This document shows, piece after piece, positions 24,626 through 32,892 of a stretch of DNA of 64,000 nt; positions within the stretch are counted from its first letter, which is position 1; each line of letters opens with the position of its first letter. Under the pieces are notes generated by a model. It was not told the DNA's origin. It saw only the letters and a list, made by a program, of their open reading frames with translations, and did not search any database. The DNA lies in the NCBI GenBank assembly GCA_013322215.1, contig JAAMEZ010000057.1, positions 37,479 through 101,478 on the forward strand, written 5' to 3'. This DNA comes from Martinezella rhizogenes (GTDB taxonomy: Bacteria > Pseudomonadota > Alphaproteobacteria > Rhizobiales > Rhizobiaceae). The position numbers were made by a program, and so were the translations under genes.

Positions 24626-24750
24626 GCACAGCATGATAGCGCATGGCGGCAAGATCACAACCAGGGCGCTACTTCCGGTTATCCGAACAATGTCTTCGAG
24701 ACTAAATTGCTGACGGAGATTCGGAGAGATCTATTTCGCTCACTGCGGAA

Positions 24751-24806
24751 CAGCCTTCGCCGTCTTCCGCTCATCAAGCTTGACCTTTCGCCGAGCGGAA
24801 GCTCGA
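24751..24806. repeat. palindromic repeat copy A near tRNA-Ala
   Basis: Begins CAGCCTTCG, contains the 8-bp stem TTCCGCTC (24765-24772) / GAGCGGAA (24793-24800) and the segment GCCGAGCGGAAGCTCG. It shares its start and the CCGAGC-GAAGCTCG core with the copy at 24900-24947, about 150 bases away. Confidence 0.5.
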
Positions 24807-24899
24807 TCAAATAATCCGCCCATAAAAGCGAAATAGAGAAAGACTAATCTGTACCGAGTGGAAAAGTCCGCTTTCGTTGCTGCGCAACTTCAGCGTGAC

Positions 24900-24946
24900 A
24901 GCCTTCGTCTGCTGGCTTGCCGAGCCGAAGCTCGGAGAGCGAAGGC

Positions 24947-24947
<1 letters not shown>
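24900..24947. repeat. palindromic repeat copy B abutting the tRNA-Ala 3' end
   Basis: Outer stem AGCCTTCG (24900-24907) / CGAAGGCT (24940-24947) and inner perfect stem CCGAGC, loop CGAA, GCTCGG (24920-24935). It touches the encoded CCA end of the tRNA on the minus strand, so it could also act as the tRNA terminator or processing hairpin, although no T run follows. Confidence 0.6.
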
Positions 24948-25022
<75 letters not shown>

Positions 25023-25120
25023 ATCAAGATGGTGCCGTTTTACCGGCCCTGGGTCCCTTCCGAGCGCTTCGCCCGTTGGGGTGGCGGCTTATTACTTGTG
25101 GTTTTCACAGATAGCAAGCC

Positions 25121-25161
25121 GAAAAATTCGGCCCGGGAAATTTTTCTTGGGTCCCGGGCCG
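25121..25161 (-). terminator. rho-independent terminator after the FYDLN-acid gene
   Basis: CGGCCCGGGA (25129-25138) and TCCCGGGCCG (25152-25161) form a perfect 10-bp stem. On the minus strand it is followed by AATTTTTC. It lies 14 bases past the stop of the minus-strand gene. Confidence 0.85.
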
Positions 25162-25174
25162 ATTGTCTTTCAGA

Positions 25175-25555
25175 TCAGACGTCGTCTTCGTCGCCGGTGA
25201 CGCCGATGATGTCGCTCATGTCGTCATCGTCTTCATCTTCGTCGGCTTCGAGGAAGGTGTCGTCGTCATCGTCGCCGATTTCGACATCGTCATCGCCCAT
25301 GTCCGGAATGTCGTCGCCGCTTGCGGCCTCGTCGGCATCTTCGAGCGATACCAGTTCGACTTCCGTGTTTTCGGTATCGACTTCGGCCACTTCGTCCTCT
25401 TCCGGAACTTCCTTGGAAGCGGAGGTTTCTTCGAAGAAGGACAAGGGCCAGGACTTGCCGGTATAGGGCGAGACCACCGGATCCCGGTTCAGGTCATAGA
25501 ACTTCTTGCCGGTATCGGGATCGGTACGTTTTGTTCCAAGTTCCGCTTTCGCCAC
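25175..25555 (-). CDS. FYDLN-acid domain protein (TIGR02300 family)
   Basis: A 126-residue acidic protein. It starts VAKAELGTKRTDPDTGKKFY and includes the family hallmark KKFYDLNRDPVVSPYTG. From about residue 55 to the end it is dominated by Asp and Glu (runs such as DDDDDTFLEADEDEDDDD), probably disordered. TIGR02300 proteins are conserved in alphaproteobacteria; function unknown. GTG 25555 was chosen because GAGG lies eight bases upstream. Longer frames to 25594 lack family sequence. In other rhizobia this gene lies next to aroA-cmk-rpsA; here aroA is not seen between it and cmk. Confidence 0.88.
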   Translation of the reverse strand: MAKAELGTKRTDPDTGKKFYDLNRDPVVSPYTGKSWPLSFFEETSASKEVPEEDEVAEVDTENTEVELVSLEDADEAASGDDIPDMGDDDVEIGDDDDDTFLEADEDEDDDDMSDIIGVTGDEDDV

Positions 25556-25638
25556 TGTCAAAGCCTCATGAATGGCCGAATGAAAATTCGGCAATGCCGG
25601 GGAAGCCGGCGTTTTAAGGGAAATATCAGCCGGTCCCC

Positions 25639-25857
25639 TTAATCGTTGCGGCCGTTTCTGTCAAAGCTAAAGTTCATGCCGCTTTGCACGTACTTTTCGT
25701 GCATTGCCCGGCGGGCCTTTGTCAAACGAGCCGATGCGAAGCGGGGCACATCTGATTCAAAGGTATCGCCACGATGCTTTCGCGTTTTTTTTGCTATGAT
25801 GACAAGATTGAGCGCGACGATCGAAACCAGGGACTGATAGACCGCGCCATTGGCCAT
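25639..25857 (-). CDS. possible small single-helix membrane protein, unknown
   Basis: A 72-residue frame starting MANGAVYQSLVSIVALNLVI, with one hydrophobic segment (residues 5-20) followed by a basic tail (AKKTRKHR) and a hydrophilic part. AAGG precedes the ATG by about seven bases. Codon choice is less GC-biased than that of the neighbours and I recognise no family. It is divergent from the PaiB-like gene (68 bases). Support is only moderate, and it could be non-coding. Confidence 0.35.
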   Translation of the reverse strand: MANGAVYQSLVSIVALNLVIIAKKTRKHRGDTFESDVPRFASARLTKARRAMHEKYVQSGMNFSFDRNGRND

Positions 25858-25925
25858 TCGAAGCCTTGCCGTACATGGTTCCTGGCGGGGTTTCCTGGGA
25901 ATGGCGCAGCAAACGGATCGAAGCC

Positions 25926-26561
25926 ATGTATCAGCCGCCACACCATCGCGAAGATGATCTTAGCACGCAGCACCAGCTGATCCGCGCCCATCCGCTCGGA
26001 ATGCTCATTACGGCTGGTGATGGCGGGCTGATCGCCAATGCCGTCCCATTCCACCTGAATACGGAGCTTTCGCCGAAGGGAACGCTGCAGGCCCATGTGG
26101 CCAGGGCGAATGGCCAGTGGAAGGAGATCGCTGCGGGGGCACCCGTGCTCGTCGTCTTCCAGGGCGCCGATATCTATATCACGCCCTCCTGGTATGCGAC
26201 CAAACGGGAAACCGGCAAGGTGGTGCCGACCTGGAACTATGCGATCGTGCAGGTTCGCGGCGCCGCGCGGACGATCGAGGATCCGGTGTGGCTGCGCGCG
26301 CAGATCGGCGCTCTGACGGACGAAAACGAGAGCGACCGTCAACAGCCGTGGGCAGTGGAGGATGCGCCGCCGGACTTCATCGCAGCGCAGATGAAAGGCA
26401 TCGTCGGCATCGAAATCGACATCGAGACGATTGACGGCAAATGGAAGGTAAGCCAGAACCGGCCGCTGGCTGACCGCCAGGGCGTCGCCGAAGGCCTTAC
26501 GACGATCGATCGTACGGAGGCCGCGGAAATGGCCGATCTGGTGCGTCGCTACAGCAAATAA
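25926..26561 (+). CDS. FMN-binding negative transcriptional regulator, PaiB family
   Basis: A 211-residue protein with the PaiB layout: MYQPPHHREDD at the N-terminus, HPLGMLIT, ANAVPFHLN, LQAHVARANGQWKEI, DIYITPSWYATKRETGKVVPTWNYA (split FMN-binding fold) and the C-terminal KMKGIVGIEI-like segment (QMKGIVGIEIDIETIDGKWK) with QNRPLADRQGV. PaiB of Bacillus affects sporulation and protease genes; in proteobacteria the role is unknown and a flavin oxidoreductase-like activity is possible. The start at 25926 matches the family start. It precedes cmk by 28 bases and may share its transcript. Confidence 0.88.
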   Translation: MYQPPHHREDDLSTQHQLIRAHPLGMLITAGDGGLIANAVPFHLNTELSPKGTLQAHVARANGQWKEIAAGAPVLVVFQGADIYITPSWYATKRETGKVVPTWNYAIVQVRGAARTIEDPVWLRAQIGALTDENESDRQQPWAVEDAPPDFIAAQMKGIVGIEIDIETIDGKWKVSQNRPLADRQGVAEGLTTIDRTEAAEMADLVRRYSK

Positions 26562-26589
26562 CGAGAGACCGGCTAGGGACAGAGAAGAC

Positions 26590-27222
26590 ATGATCATCGC
26601 CATCGACGGACCAGCGGCCGCCGGCAAGGGAACTCTGGCACGTCGGATCGCCGAGGCCTATGGCTATCATCATCTCGATACCGGCCTCACCTACCGCGCG
26701 ACCGCCAAGGCGCTGCTCGACGCCGGATTACAGCTTGATGATGAAGCCGTTGCCGAGGCGATGGCGCGCAAGGTCGATCTCGCCAGGCTCGACCGGACTA
26801 TCCTCTCCCGGCACGAAATCGGCGAAGCTGCCTCGAAGATCGCCGTCATGCCGGCCGTGCGCCGGGCGTTGGTCGAGGCACAGCAGCGTTTTGCCGGTAA
26901 GAAGCCGGGCGCCGTGCTCGACGGCCGTGATATCGGCACCGTCGTCTGTCCGGAAGCGCCGGTGAAATTCTATGTGACTGCTTCGGCCGAAGTCCGGGCG
27001 AAGCGGCGCTACGAAGAAATCGTCGACGCTGGCGGCAGCGCCGATTACGACGCCATTTTCGAAGATGTGAAGCGGCGCGACGAGCGCGATATGGGCCGCA
27101 CCGATAGCCCTTTGAAACCAGCTGAAGACGCGTACTTGCTAGATACCTCAGAAATGAGTATAGAAGCGGCGTTTCAGACGGCAAAATCGATCATCGACGC
27201 CGCTCTGAGCCGAAATGCCTGA
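26590..27222 (+). CDS. cmk: cytidylate kinase
   Basis: Cmk (210 residues) phosphorylates CMP and dCMP. It has the P-loop GPAAAGKGTLARRIA at the N-terminus, HHLDTGLTYRATA, the catalytic-region LDGRDIGTVVCPEA near residue 117, VTASAEVRAKRRYEEI and the LID region RRDERDMGRTDSPLKPA. Length is standard for the type I enzyme. rpsA follows after 181 bases, as in most proteobacteria. Confidence 0.97.
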   Translation: MIIAIDGPAAAGKGTLARRIAEAYGYHHLDTGLTYRATAKALLDAGLQLDDEAVAEAMARKVDLARLDRTILSRHEIGEAASKIAVMPAVRRALVEAQQRFAGKKPGAVLDGRDIGTVVCPEAPVKFYVTASAEVRAKRRYEEIVDAGGSADYDAIFEDVKRRDERDMGRTDSPLKPAEDAYLLDTSEMSIEAAFQTAKSIIDAALSRNA

Positions 27223-27364
27223 AAATGTGAGCGGCTTTCGCGCGCCCCGCGCCGGAAACCGCCGATTTCAAAATAGCCTGACATTCCGTCCAAGCGCCGG
27301 ATAGCTTCCCGAAAAGGAGGCGGACTGGGGTCAGGCCTGTTTAACGCGAACCACCGGCGCGTCA

Positions 27365-27390
27365 GTGTCCAGATTGCATGATCGGGACAC
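27365..27390 (+). promoter_or_regulatory. hairpin in the rpsA leader
   Basis: GTGTCC (27365-27370) pairs with GGACAC (27385-27390) and ends four bases before the rpsA ribosome site AGGAG. S1 is known to repress its own translation through structured leaders in gammaproteobacteria; a similar use here is only a possibility. Confidence 0.3.
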
Positions 27391-27403
27391 GCCAGGAGAT
27401 TTT

Positions 27404-29107
27404 ATGTCTGTAACTTCCCCCTCTCGCGAAGATTTCGCAGCTCTTCTCGAAGAATCCTTTGCCAAGAACGATCTGGCTGAAGGCTATGTCACCAAGGGTA
27501 TCGTCACCGCCATCGAGAAGGACGTTGCCGTTGTCGACGTCGGCCTCAAGGTCGAAGGCCGTATCGCGCTGAAGGAATTCGGTGCACGCGCCAAGGACGG
27601 CACGCTCAAGGTTGGCGATGAAGTCGAAGTCTACGTCGAGCGCATCGAAAACGCACTTGGCGAAGCTGTTCTGTCGCGCGAAAAGGCTCGCCGCGAAGAA
27701 AGCTGGATCAAGCTCGAAGCCAAGTTCGAAGCTGGCGAGCGCGTCGAAGGCGTCATCTTCAACCAGGTCAAGGGTGGCTTCACCGTCGATCTCGACGGCG
27801 CTATCGCCTTCCTGCCGCGTTCGCAGGTCGACATCCGTCCGATCCGCGACGTGACCCCGCTGATGCACAACCCGCAGCCCTTCGAAATCCTCAAGATGGA
27901 CAAGCGCCGCGGCAACATCGTCGTTTCGCGTCGTACGGTTCTGGAAGAGTCCCGTGCCGAGCAGCGTTCTGAAATCGTTCAGAACCTCGAAGAAGGCCAG
28001 GTTGTTGACGGCGTCGTCAAGAACATCACCGATTACGGTGCGTTCGTTGACCTCGGTGGCATCGATGGCCTGCTGCACGTCACCGACATGGCATGGCGCC
28101 GTGTGAACCATCCGTCGGAAATCCTGTCCATCGGCCAGCAGGTCAAGGTACAGATCATCCGCATCAACCAGGAAACCCACCGTATCTCGCTCGGCATGAA
28201 GCAGCTCGAGAGCGATCCGTGGGATGGCATCCAGGCCAAGTATCCGGAAGGCAAGAAGATTTCCGGTACCGTTACGAACATCACCGACTACGGTGCGTTC
28301 GTCGAGCTGGAGCCGGGCATCGAAGGCCTCATCCACATCTCGGAAATGTCCTGGACCAAGAAGAACGTTCACCCCGGCAAGATCCTGTCCACGAGCCAGG
28401 AAGTCGAAGTTGTCGTTCTCGAAGTGGATCCGACCAAGCGTCGTATCTCGCTCGGCCTGAAGCAGACGCTGGAAAACCCGTGGGCAGCATTCGCCCGCAA
28501 CCATCCGGCTGGCACCGAAGTCGAAGGCGAAGTCAAGAACAAGACCGAATTCGGCCTGTTCATCGGCCTCGACGGCGATGTGGACGGCATGGTTCACCTC
28601 TCCGACCTCGACTGGAACCGTCCGGGCGAACAGGTCATCGAAGAGTACAACAAGGGTGACGTCGTCAAGGCTGTCGTTCTCGACGTTGACGTCGAGAAGG
28701 AACGCATCTCGCTCGGCATCAAGCAGCTTGGCAAGGACGCAGTCGGCGAAGCAGCCGCTTCCGGCGACCTGCGCAAGAATGCAGTCGTTTCCTGCGAAGT
28801 CATCGCAGTCAACGACGGCGGCATCGAAGTGAAGCTCGTCAACCACGAAGACATCACCTCGTTCATCCGCCGCGCCGATCTGTCGCGTGACCGTGACGAG
28901 CAGCGCCCTGAGCGTTTCTCGGTTGGTCAGGTTGTCGACGCTCGCGTCACCAACTTCTCCAAGAAGGACCGCAAGATCATGTTGTCCATCAAGGCTCTGG
29001 AAATCGCAGAAGAGAAGGAAGCCGTTGCTCAGTTCGGTTCTTCCGACTCGGGCGCTTCGCTCGGCGACATCCTGGGTGCGGCTCTGAAGAACCGCAACGC
29101 CGAATAA
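27404..29107 (+). CDS. rpsA: 30S ribosomal protein S1
   Basis: S1 (567 residues) binds mRNA on the 30S subunit and helps initiation on structured leaders. Six S1 domains can be followed in order, e.g. GYVTKGIVTAIEKDVAVVDV, VVDGVVKNITDYGAFVDLGG, ISGTVTNITDYGAFVELEPG, VEGEVKNKTEFGLFIGLDGD and VVDARVTNFSKKDRKIMLSI. The ATG at 27404 has CAGGAGAT upstream and gives the usual start. Codon use is strongly biased to preferred codons, fitting high expression. A strong terminator follows. Confidence 0.98.
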   Translation: MSVTSPSREDFAALLEESFAKNDLAEGYVTKGIVTAIEKDVAVVDVGLKVEGRIALKEFGARAKDGTLKVGDEVEVYVERIENALGEAVLSREKARREESWIKLEAKFEAGERVEGVIFNQVKGGFTVDLDGAIAFLPRSQVDIRPIRDVTPLMHNPQPFEILKMDKRRGNIVVSRRTVLEESRAEQRSEIVQNLEEGQVVDGVVKNITDYGAFVDLGGIDGLLHVTDMAWRRVNHPSEILSIGQQVKVQIIRINQETHRISLGMKQLESDPWDGIQAKYPEGKKISGTVTNITDYGAFVELEPGIEGLIHISEMSWTKKNVHPGKILSTSQEVEVVVLEVDPTKRRISLGLKQTLENPWAAFARNHPAGTEVEGEVKNKTEFGLFIGLDGDVDGMVHLSDLDWNRPGEQVIEEYNKGDVVKAVVLDVDVEKERISLGIKQLGKDAVGEAAASGDLRKNAVVSCEVIAVNDGGIEVKLVNHEDITSFIRRADLSRDRDEQRPERFSVGQVVDARVTNFSKKDRKIMLSIKALEIAEEKEAVAQFGSSDSGASLGDILGAALKNRNAE

Positions 29108-29130
29108 TCTTCGGTCGAAGCCTCTCAAAC

Positions 29131-29166
29131 AAAAGACCCGCCGGAGCGATCCGGCGGGTTTTTCTT
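29131..29166 (+). terminator. rho-independent terminator after rpsA
   Basis: ACCCGCCGG, loop AGCGAT, CCGGCGGGT form a 9-bp stem followed by TTTTTCTTTG, 29 bases after the rpsA stop. Confidence 0.88.
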
Positions 29167-29215
29167 TGTCCAAGTGTCGGGTCTGCGCCAGCCAGCCATG
29201 GCGTTTCGAATCTGC

Positions 29216-30895
29216 TTATTCCCAGGCCACCATGCGGCGATAGAAATCGAAGGCGTGGTCATGCAGGGGATCGCGCAGCGGCTGCGGCAGCGCAACGAGT
29301 TCCGACCGGGAACCGTCGCCTTGCGAAGGGACGGGTCTGACTTCCGATTCATCAAATCCTTCCTCGCCCGCCTGCGCCGACGAATCCTCTGCATGGGCCT
29401 CGTCTTTATCCTGATCCTGCGGGGACTGTTCCTCGTCCTGAGCCTGCTCGCCGTCTTCGTCGCCGACCGGGTCGACGCGATTGAGCAGCTTTGCGTCGCC
29501 GTTCTTGATCGGGGTATCGGCCGGCAGATAGTTCGCGACGACGAAGGGAACGCCGGGCGGCAGTGGCGTCGATATTGCAGTCTGTTCGACGGCCTCATAC
29601 ACCGCCATCGGCGTTGCCGACGGAGCCTGCACCGGCGCCTTGCCGGGCAGCCCGGCAGATGGCGCCTCGAGCTCTTCTGTCAAGGACACGGGAACAGCCG
29701 TTGCCGAAGCCGGGCTCCTGGTATTTTCATTGACGCTCGGTGGCTGCGACGGCGGGGCCTCTGTCGCGGCATTGCCCATCAGCGCCTGCGCGATGATCTT
29801 CTCAACCGAGGACGAGGGATTGCTGATGATCTGCAGAAGATCGGAATTGGTTGCCATCGCGGGCGGGCTGATGACCACCTGAAGCCCCTGTTTGATATCG
29901 GCTTCGATCTGCTGGATATCGCGCGGCACCGGTGGCGGGGAGAGCGGCGATCTGATCAGTGCCACTTCAGTCGGGAGCTCGGCTTCGGCGGCGATCGCTG
30001 TCAGCAAGGCGCTCGCGGCGAGATCGTCGACCAGGGAAGCAAGCTGCGAAGGCTGGGGCGCTGAAGCCGCAATGCTGACGGCGGCGGCGGGCGCTGTTTG
30101 CGGGCCGGCAGCAGGTGCGGCTTGCGGGTAGGCCACGGTCGCGTTTTGCGCCGCCGTCTGAACTGGAGCTGCCTCTGCGCCAACCGGTGCGGATTGAGCG
30201 GGAACGCCCGATGGCGGCGTCTGCTGCGGCGCGGGCGCCTGCTGGGGAGCGGGTTGGGCTGTTGTTGTTGTTGCCGTCGGCACGGCCGGCTCTTCCGCTG
30301 CCGTCGCCAGAGCCATCGCGAGAGCAGCCAAATCAGCCGCTTTCTGCAACGGAGGCGATGTCGGTGCCTGCGCAGCTGGCGTTTCCACCTCGCCGGCGTT
30401 CTGTCCATAGGAGCTGACGACGGCCTTCAGCACGGCGTCCGGCTCAGCGGTTAATGCCTGCTCAAGGCTCAGAGCCAGCTGAACCGCCTGTGGGCTCTCC
30501 GGGTCCTCCAATGCTGTTGCCAGAAGCGGCAGCGGCGCCGGCGTCCTCATCTGCGCATCCAGCCGTTGTTGCGCGGCGGCGAGCTGCGGCGGCGTCAGGC
30601 TGCGGATTGCGGCAGCGACGCGCTGCGCATAGGCGGTGTTGCTCTCGCCCGGCTCGCGGGAAACATTCACCACCTTGCTGGCGGCGTCGATCGCGGAGAG
30701 CAGGCTGTCGAGCATGCGTTCGCGGGCCGCGACCAGCAGCATGTTCAGCTTACCCTCGACGTTGGCATTGACGGTGCTTGAGAGAACGGCGAGCGGCGTT
30801 GCCGTCGTCTGAAGCCCGGAGGTTTCAGCCGTTGCTGCAATCGGCTTCTCAATGGACACACCCACAGCGGACACGGCACCAACGGGAAGCAACAT
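29216..30895 (-). CDS. Ala/Pro/Gln-rich protein of unknown function
   Basis: A 559-residue protein without recognised domain. The N-terminal 190 residues look helical and moderately conserved (VNANVEGKLNMLLVAARERM, AYAQRVAAAIRSLTPPQLAA). The middle (about 200-310) is a low-complexity Ala/Pro/Gln region that is probably disordered. A further semi-ordered part follows (DIQQIEADIKQGLQVVISPP), then an acidic stretch rich in Asp, Glu and Gln. The C-terminal DHAFDFYRRMVAWE is well formed. No signal peptide or membrane segment. The layout recalls flagellar hook-length (FliK-like) proteins, but no flagellar gene is near. ATG 30895 was chosen for AAGGAG upstream. Confidence 0.72.
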   Translation of the reverse strand: MLLPVGAVSAVGVSIEKPIAATAETSGLQTTATPLAVLSSTVNANVEGKLNMLLVAARERMLDSLLSAIDAASKVVNVSREPGESNTAYAQRVAAAIRSLTPPQLAAAQQRLDAQMRTPAPLPLLATALEDPESPQAVQLALSLEQALTAEPDAVLKAVVSSYGQNAGEVETPAAQAPTSPPLQKAADLAALAMALATAAEEPAVPTATTTTAQPAPQQAPAPQQTPPSGVPAQSAPVGAEAAPVQTAAQNATVAYPQAAPAAGPQTAPAAAVSIAASAPQPSQLASLVDDLAASALLTAIAAEAELPTEVALIRSPLSPPPVPRDIQQIEADIKQGLQVVISPPAMATNSDLLQIISNPSSSVEKIIAQALMGNAATEAPPSQPPSVNENTRSPASATAVPVSLTEELEAPSAGLPGKAPVQAPSATPMAVYEAVEQTAISTPLPPGVPFVVANYLPADTPIKNGDAKLLNRVDPVGDEDGEQAQDEEQSPQDQDKDEAHAEDSSAQAGEEGFDESEVRPVPSQGDGSRSELVALPQPLRDPLHDHAFDFYRRMVAWE

Positions 30896-31070
30896 GACAT
30901 GCTCCTTTGTCTGGCAAGGCGACGATGGAAGCGGGAGGGCAGGTTCAATCCAGATCCGCTCATGCGGCCGGTACATTTCCTAGCGCCACATGACCGAAGT
31001 GACGAGGCGCGAACGCGCTGAACTGGAAATCATCCGCAAAATAGCAGTCGAGTCCTTAACAGATCACTAA

Positions 31071-31107
31071 ATAAAAGGGCCGATGCCACTTCCGCGGCAC
31101 CGGCCTT
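31071..31107 (-). terminator. rho-independent terminator after nrnC
   Basis: On the minus strand GGCCGGTGCC, loop GCGGAAGT, GGCATCGGCC form a 10-bp stem with one G-T pair, followed by CTTTTATTT. It lies 27 bases after the nrnC stop. Confidence 0.8.
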
Positions 31108-31133
31108 CGGATTTCGCCCTGTGAGCGAAACAA

Positions 31134-31760
31134 TCAGCTATGCGCGAAAATATCCGCCTCTTCCCAGCCGAGAAGATCAAGCTTGGCGCGTGTCGGCAGA
31201 AAGGCGAAGCAATCGTCGGCATAGTCCATGCGGCCATCGCGCAGCAGGCGTTGCGTCAGCTTTTCTCGCAGCGCATGGAGATAGAGCACGTCTGAGGCTG
31301 CATATTCGAGCTGCGCCGGCGAGAGCGTTTCCGCCGCCCAGTCTGACGACTGCTGCGCCTTGGAAATATCGACGTCGAGCATCTCCTTGAGATTGTCCTT
31401 CAGGCCGTGGCGGTCGGTATAGGTGCGGCAGAGGCGCGAGGCGATCTTGGTGCAGAAGACCGGCATCGTGGTGACGCCGAACGTATGGAACAGGACGGCG
31501 ATGTCGAACCGGCCATAGTGAAAGATCTTCTGGTGCGTCGGGTCGGCGAGCATTGCGACGAGATTGGGGGCCTGCTTCTGGCCGGCGGCGATGCGGATGA
31601 CGTCAGCCGTGCCATCACCCGGCGAAAGCTGTACGAGGCAAAGCCGGTCGCGGCGCGGAACGAGGCCGAGGGTTTCGGTATCGATGGCAATGGCGCCGGT
31701 GTAGCGGGCGGCATCCTCAGTGGAAATATCGCCTTCGTGAAAACGGATGGTGGCGGCCAT
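31134..31760 (-). CDS. nrnC: NanoRNase C (DEDDy 3'-5' exonuclease)
   Basis: A 208-residue RNase D-like exonuclease lacking the HRDC domain of true RNase D. This length and form match alphaproteobacterial NrnC, which degrades 2-5 nt RNAs in place of Orn. The DEDDy residues are visible: Asp27 and Glu29 in AIDTET, Asp86 in HYGRFDIAVL, Tyr153 and Asp157 in LEYAASDVLYL. It acts in the cytoplasm at the end of mRNA decay and of cyclic-di-GMP breakdown (pGpG). It lies downstream of the MerR-XRE-cupin gene on the same strand, 82 bases apart. Confidence 0.9.
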   Translation of the reverse strand: MAATIRFHEGDISTEDAARYTGAIAIDTETLGLVPRRDRLCLVQLSPGDGTADVIRIAAGQKQAPNLVAMLADPTHQKIFHYGRFDIAVLFHTFGVTTMPVFCTKIASRLCRTYTDRHGLKDNLKEMLDVDISKAQQSSDWAAETLSPAQLEYAASDVLYLHALREKLTQRLLRDGRMDYADDCFAFLPTRAKLDLLGWEEADIFAHS

Positions 31761-31842
31761 GAGATTCTCCCGGCTCTCTATTCAGAATTCGCTTTTCGTC
31801 CGTTCTATAGAACAGACGGGTTGAGAACCATACCAGCGCCCG

Positions 31843-32670
31843 TCAAAAAGTCGGCGGCGTATTGATCCAGAGCAATATGGTCTCGCCATCATGGCGGTTG
31901 CGCCAGGAGTGATAGCGGCGGCTTTCGAAATAGAGGGAATCGCCGGGCAGCAGATCGAAGAACTGATCGCTGTCGAGCACCAGCTCCAGCCGCCCGGCAA
32001 GCACATGGATGAATTCTTCACCCTCATGGCGATAGGCACCCTCGCTCGCAGCACCCGGAGCAAGAACGAAGCGATGGCAATCCATCATCGTCCTGCCTTC
32101 GGCAAGCAATTGCACGGTGACGCCCGGCGTCGTCGCCGGCCAGGCACGCCATTCGCCAGAGCGGATGAGCGCCGGGACGTCCTCGCGCTCCTCTCCCGAC
32201 AGGCGCGACACCGTCGTGCCATAGTAATCCGCCAGATCGTGGAGGGTCTTGAAGCTGACGCCTTGAGAGGTGCGTTCCAGGGTCGACAGCGTCGACGACG
32301 TCACGCCCATGTCGGCTGCGACCTGCTCCAGCGTCTTGCCCGCGGCATGGCGCAGCGAGCGGAGCCTGCGACCGATATCCGAGGAGGCCAGTTGCTCACC
32401 ATTTTCGAGACCGGCAGTCCCTTCCTCCGTCTCGAGCGCCTCGCGAATCGCTGCCGGATTGAGGCCGCGCTCGGCGCGGAACCAGGAAATGCGCTTCAGC
32501 CGCGCGACGTCCTCGGCACTGTATTGGCGATGTCCGGTCTCGGAACGGGAGGGGACCACTAGCCCCTGGCTTTCCCATAGGCGAAGGGTGGAGGCCGATA
32601 CGCCAGCCAGACGTGCTGCTTCTGCCACCTTGTAGCGCACGGGGTAGCGCTCGGGCTCGATGCTGCTCAT
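31843..32670 (-). CDS. three-domain transcriptional regulator: MerR HTH + XRE HTH + cupin
   Basis: A 275-residue regulator. Residues about 10-75 form a MerR-type winged helix (KVAEAARLAGVSASTLRLWE, SETGHRQYSAEDVARL). Residues about 95-155 form a Cro/C1-type helix-turn-helix (GRRLRSLRHAAGKTLEQVAA, VTSSTLSTLERTSQGVSF). Residues 195-270 form a small cupin (HEGEEFIHVLAGRLELVLD, GDSLYFESRRYHSWRN), the likely ligand sensor. XRE-cupin proteins such as PuuR control polyamine/GABA genes; the extra MerR part is unusual. It is divergent from gabT-gabD with the palindrome at 32840-32858 between them, so it probably controls those genes. ATG 32670 was chosen for AGGA nine bases upstream; ATG 32712 is also possible. 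Confidence 0.88.
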   Translation of the reverse strand: MSSIEPERYPVRYKVAEAARLAGVSASTLRLWESQGLVVPSRSETGHRQYSAEDVARLKRISWFRAERGLNPAAIREALETEEGTAGLENGEQLASSDIGRRLRSLRHAAGKTLEQVAADMGVTSSTLSTLERTSQGVSFKTLHDLADYYGTTVSRLSGEEREDVPALIRSGEWRAWPATTPGVTVQLLAEGRTMMDCHRFVLAPGAASEGAYRHEGEEFIHVLAGRLELVLDSDQFFDLLPGDSLYFESRRYHSWRNRHDGETILLWINTPPTF

Positions 32671-32839
32671 TGCCAATATTCCTGATCTTCCTTTTTTGGA
32701 ACCGTTTAGCATGGATGAAGCGACTTAGCGCGCCTTAAAAGCCGCACGGCGTTCCAGGCGAGCCGTTGGCGCATTCTTGTCACCCGCACAAAATCCCGCT
32801 TGAAATCTTGCAGGAAAAATGTAGGAGTTTTGTAAATAA

Positions 32840-32858
32840 CTTGCAGAAGTTCTGCAAG
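32840..32858. promoter_or_regulatory. candidate operator between the MerR-XRE-cupin gene and gabT
   Basis: CTTGCAGAA-G-TTCTGCAAG is a perfect inverted repeat of 9-base arms around one central base, ending 34 bases before the gabT start. A related half site, CTTGCAGGAA, lies at 32807-32816 about 33 bases upstream, roughly three helical turns away. Its place between divergent genes makes it a good binding site for the adjacent regulator. Confidence 0.6.
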
Positions 32859-32892
32859 ATAATTCGAAAACGACCTTCTGGGAGCCACTGCA

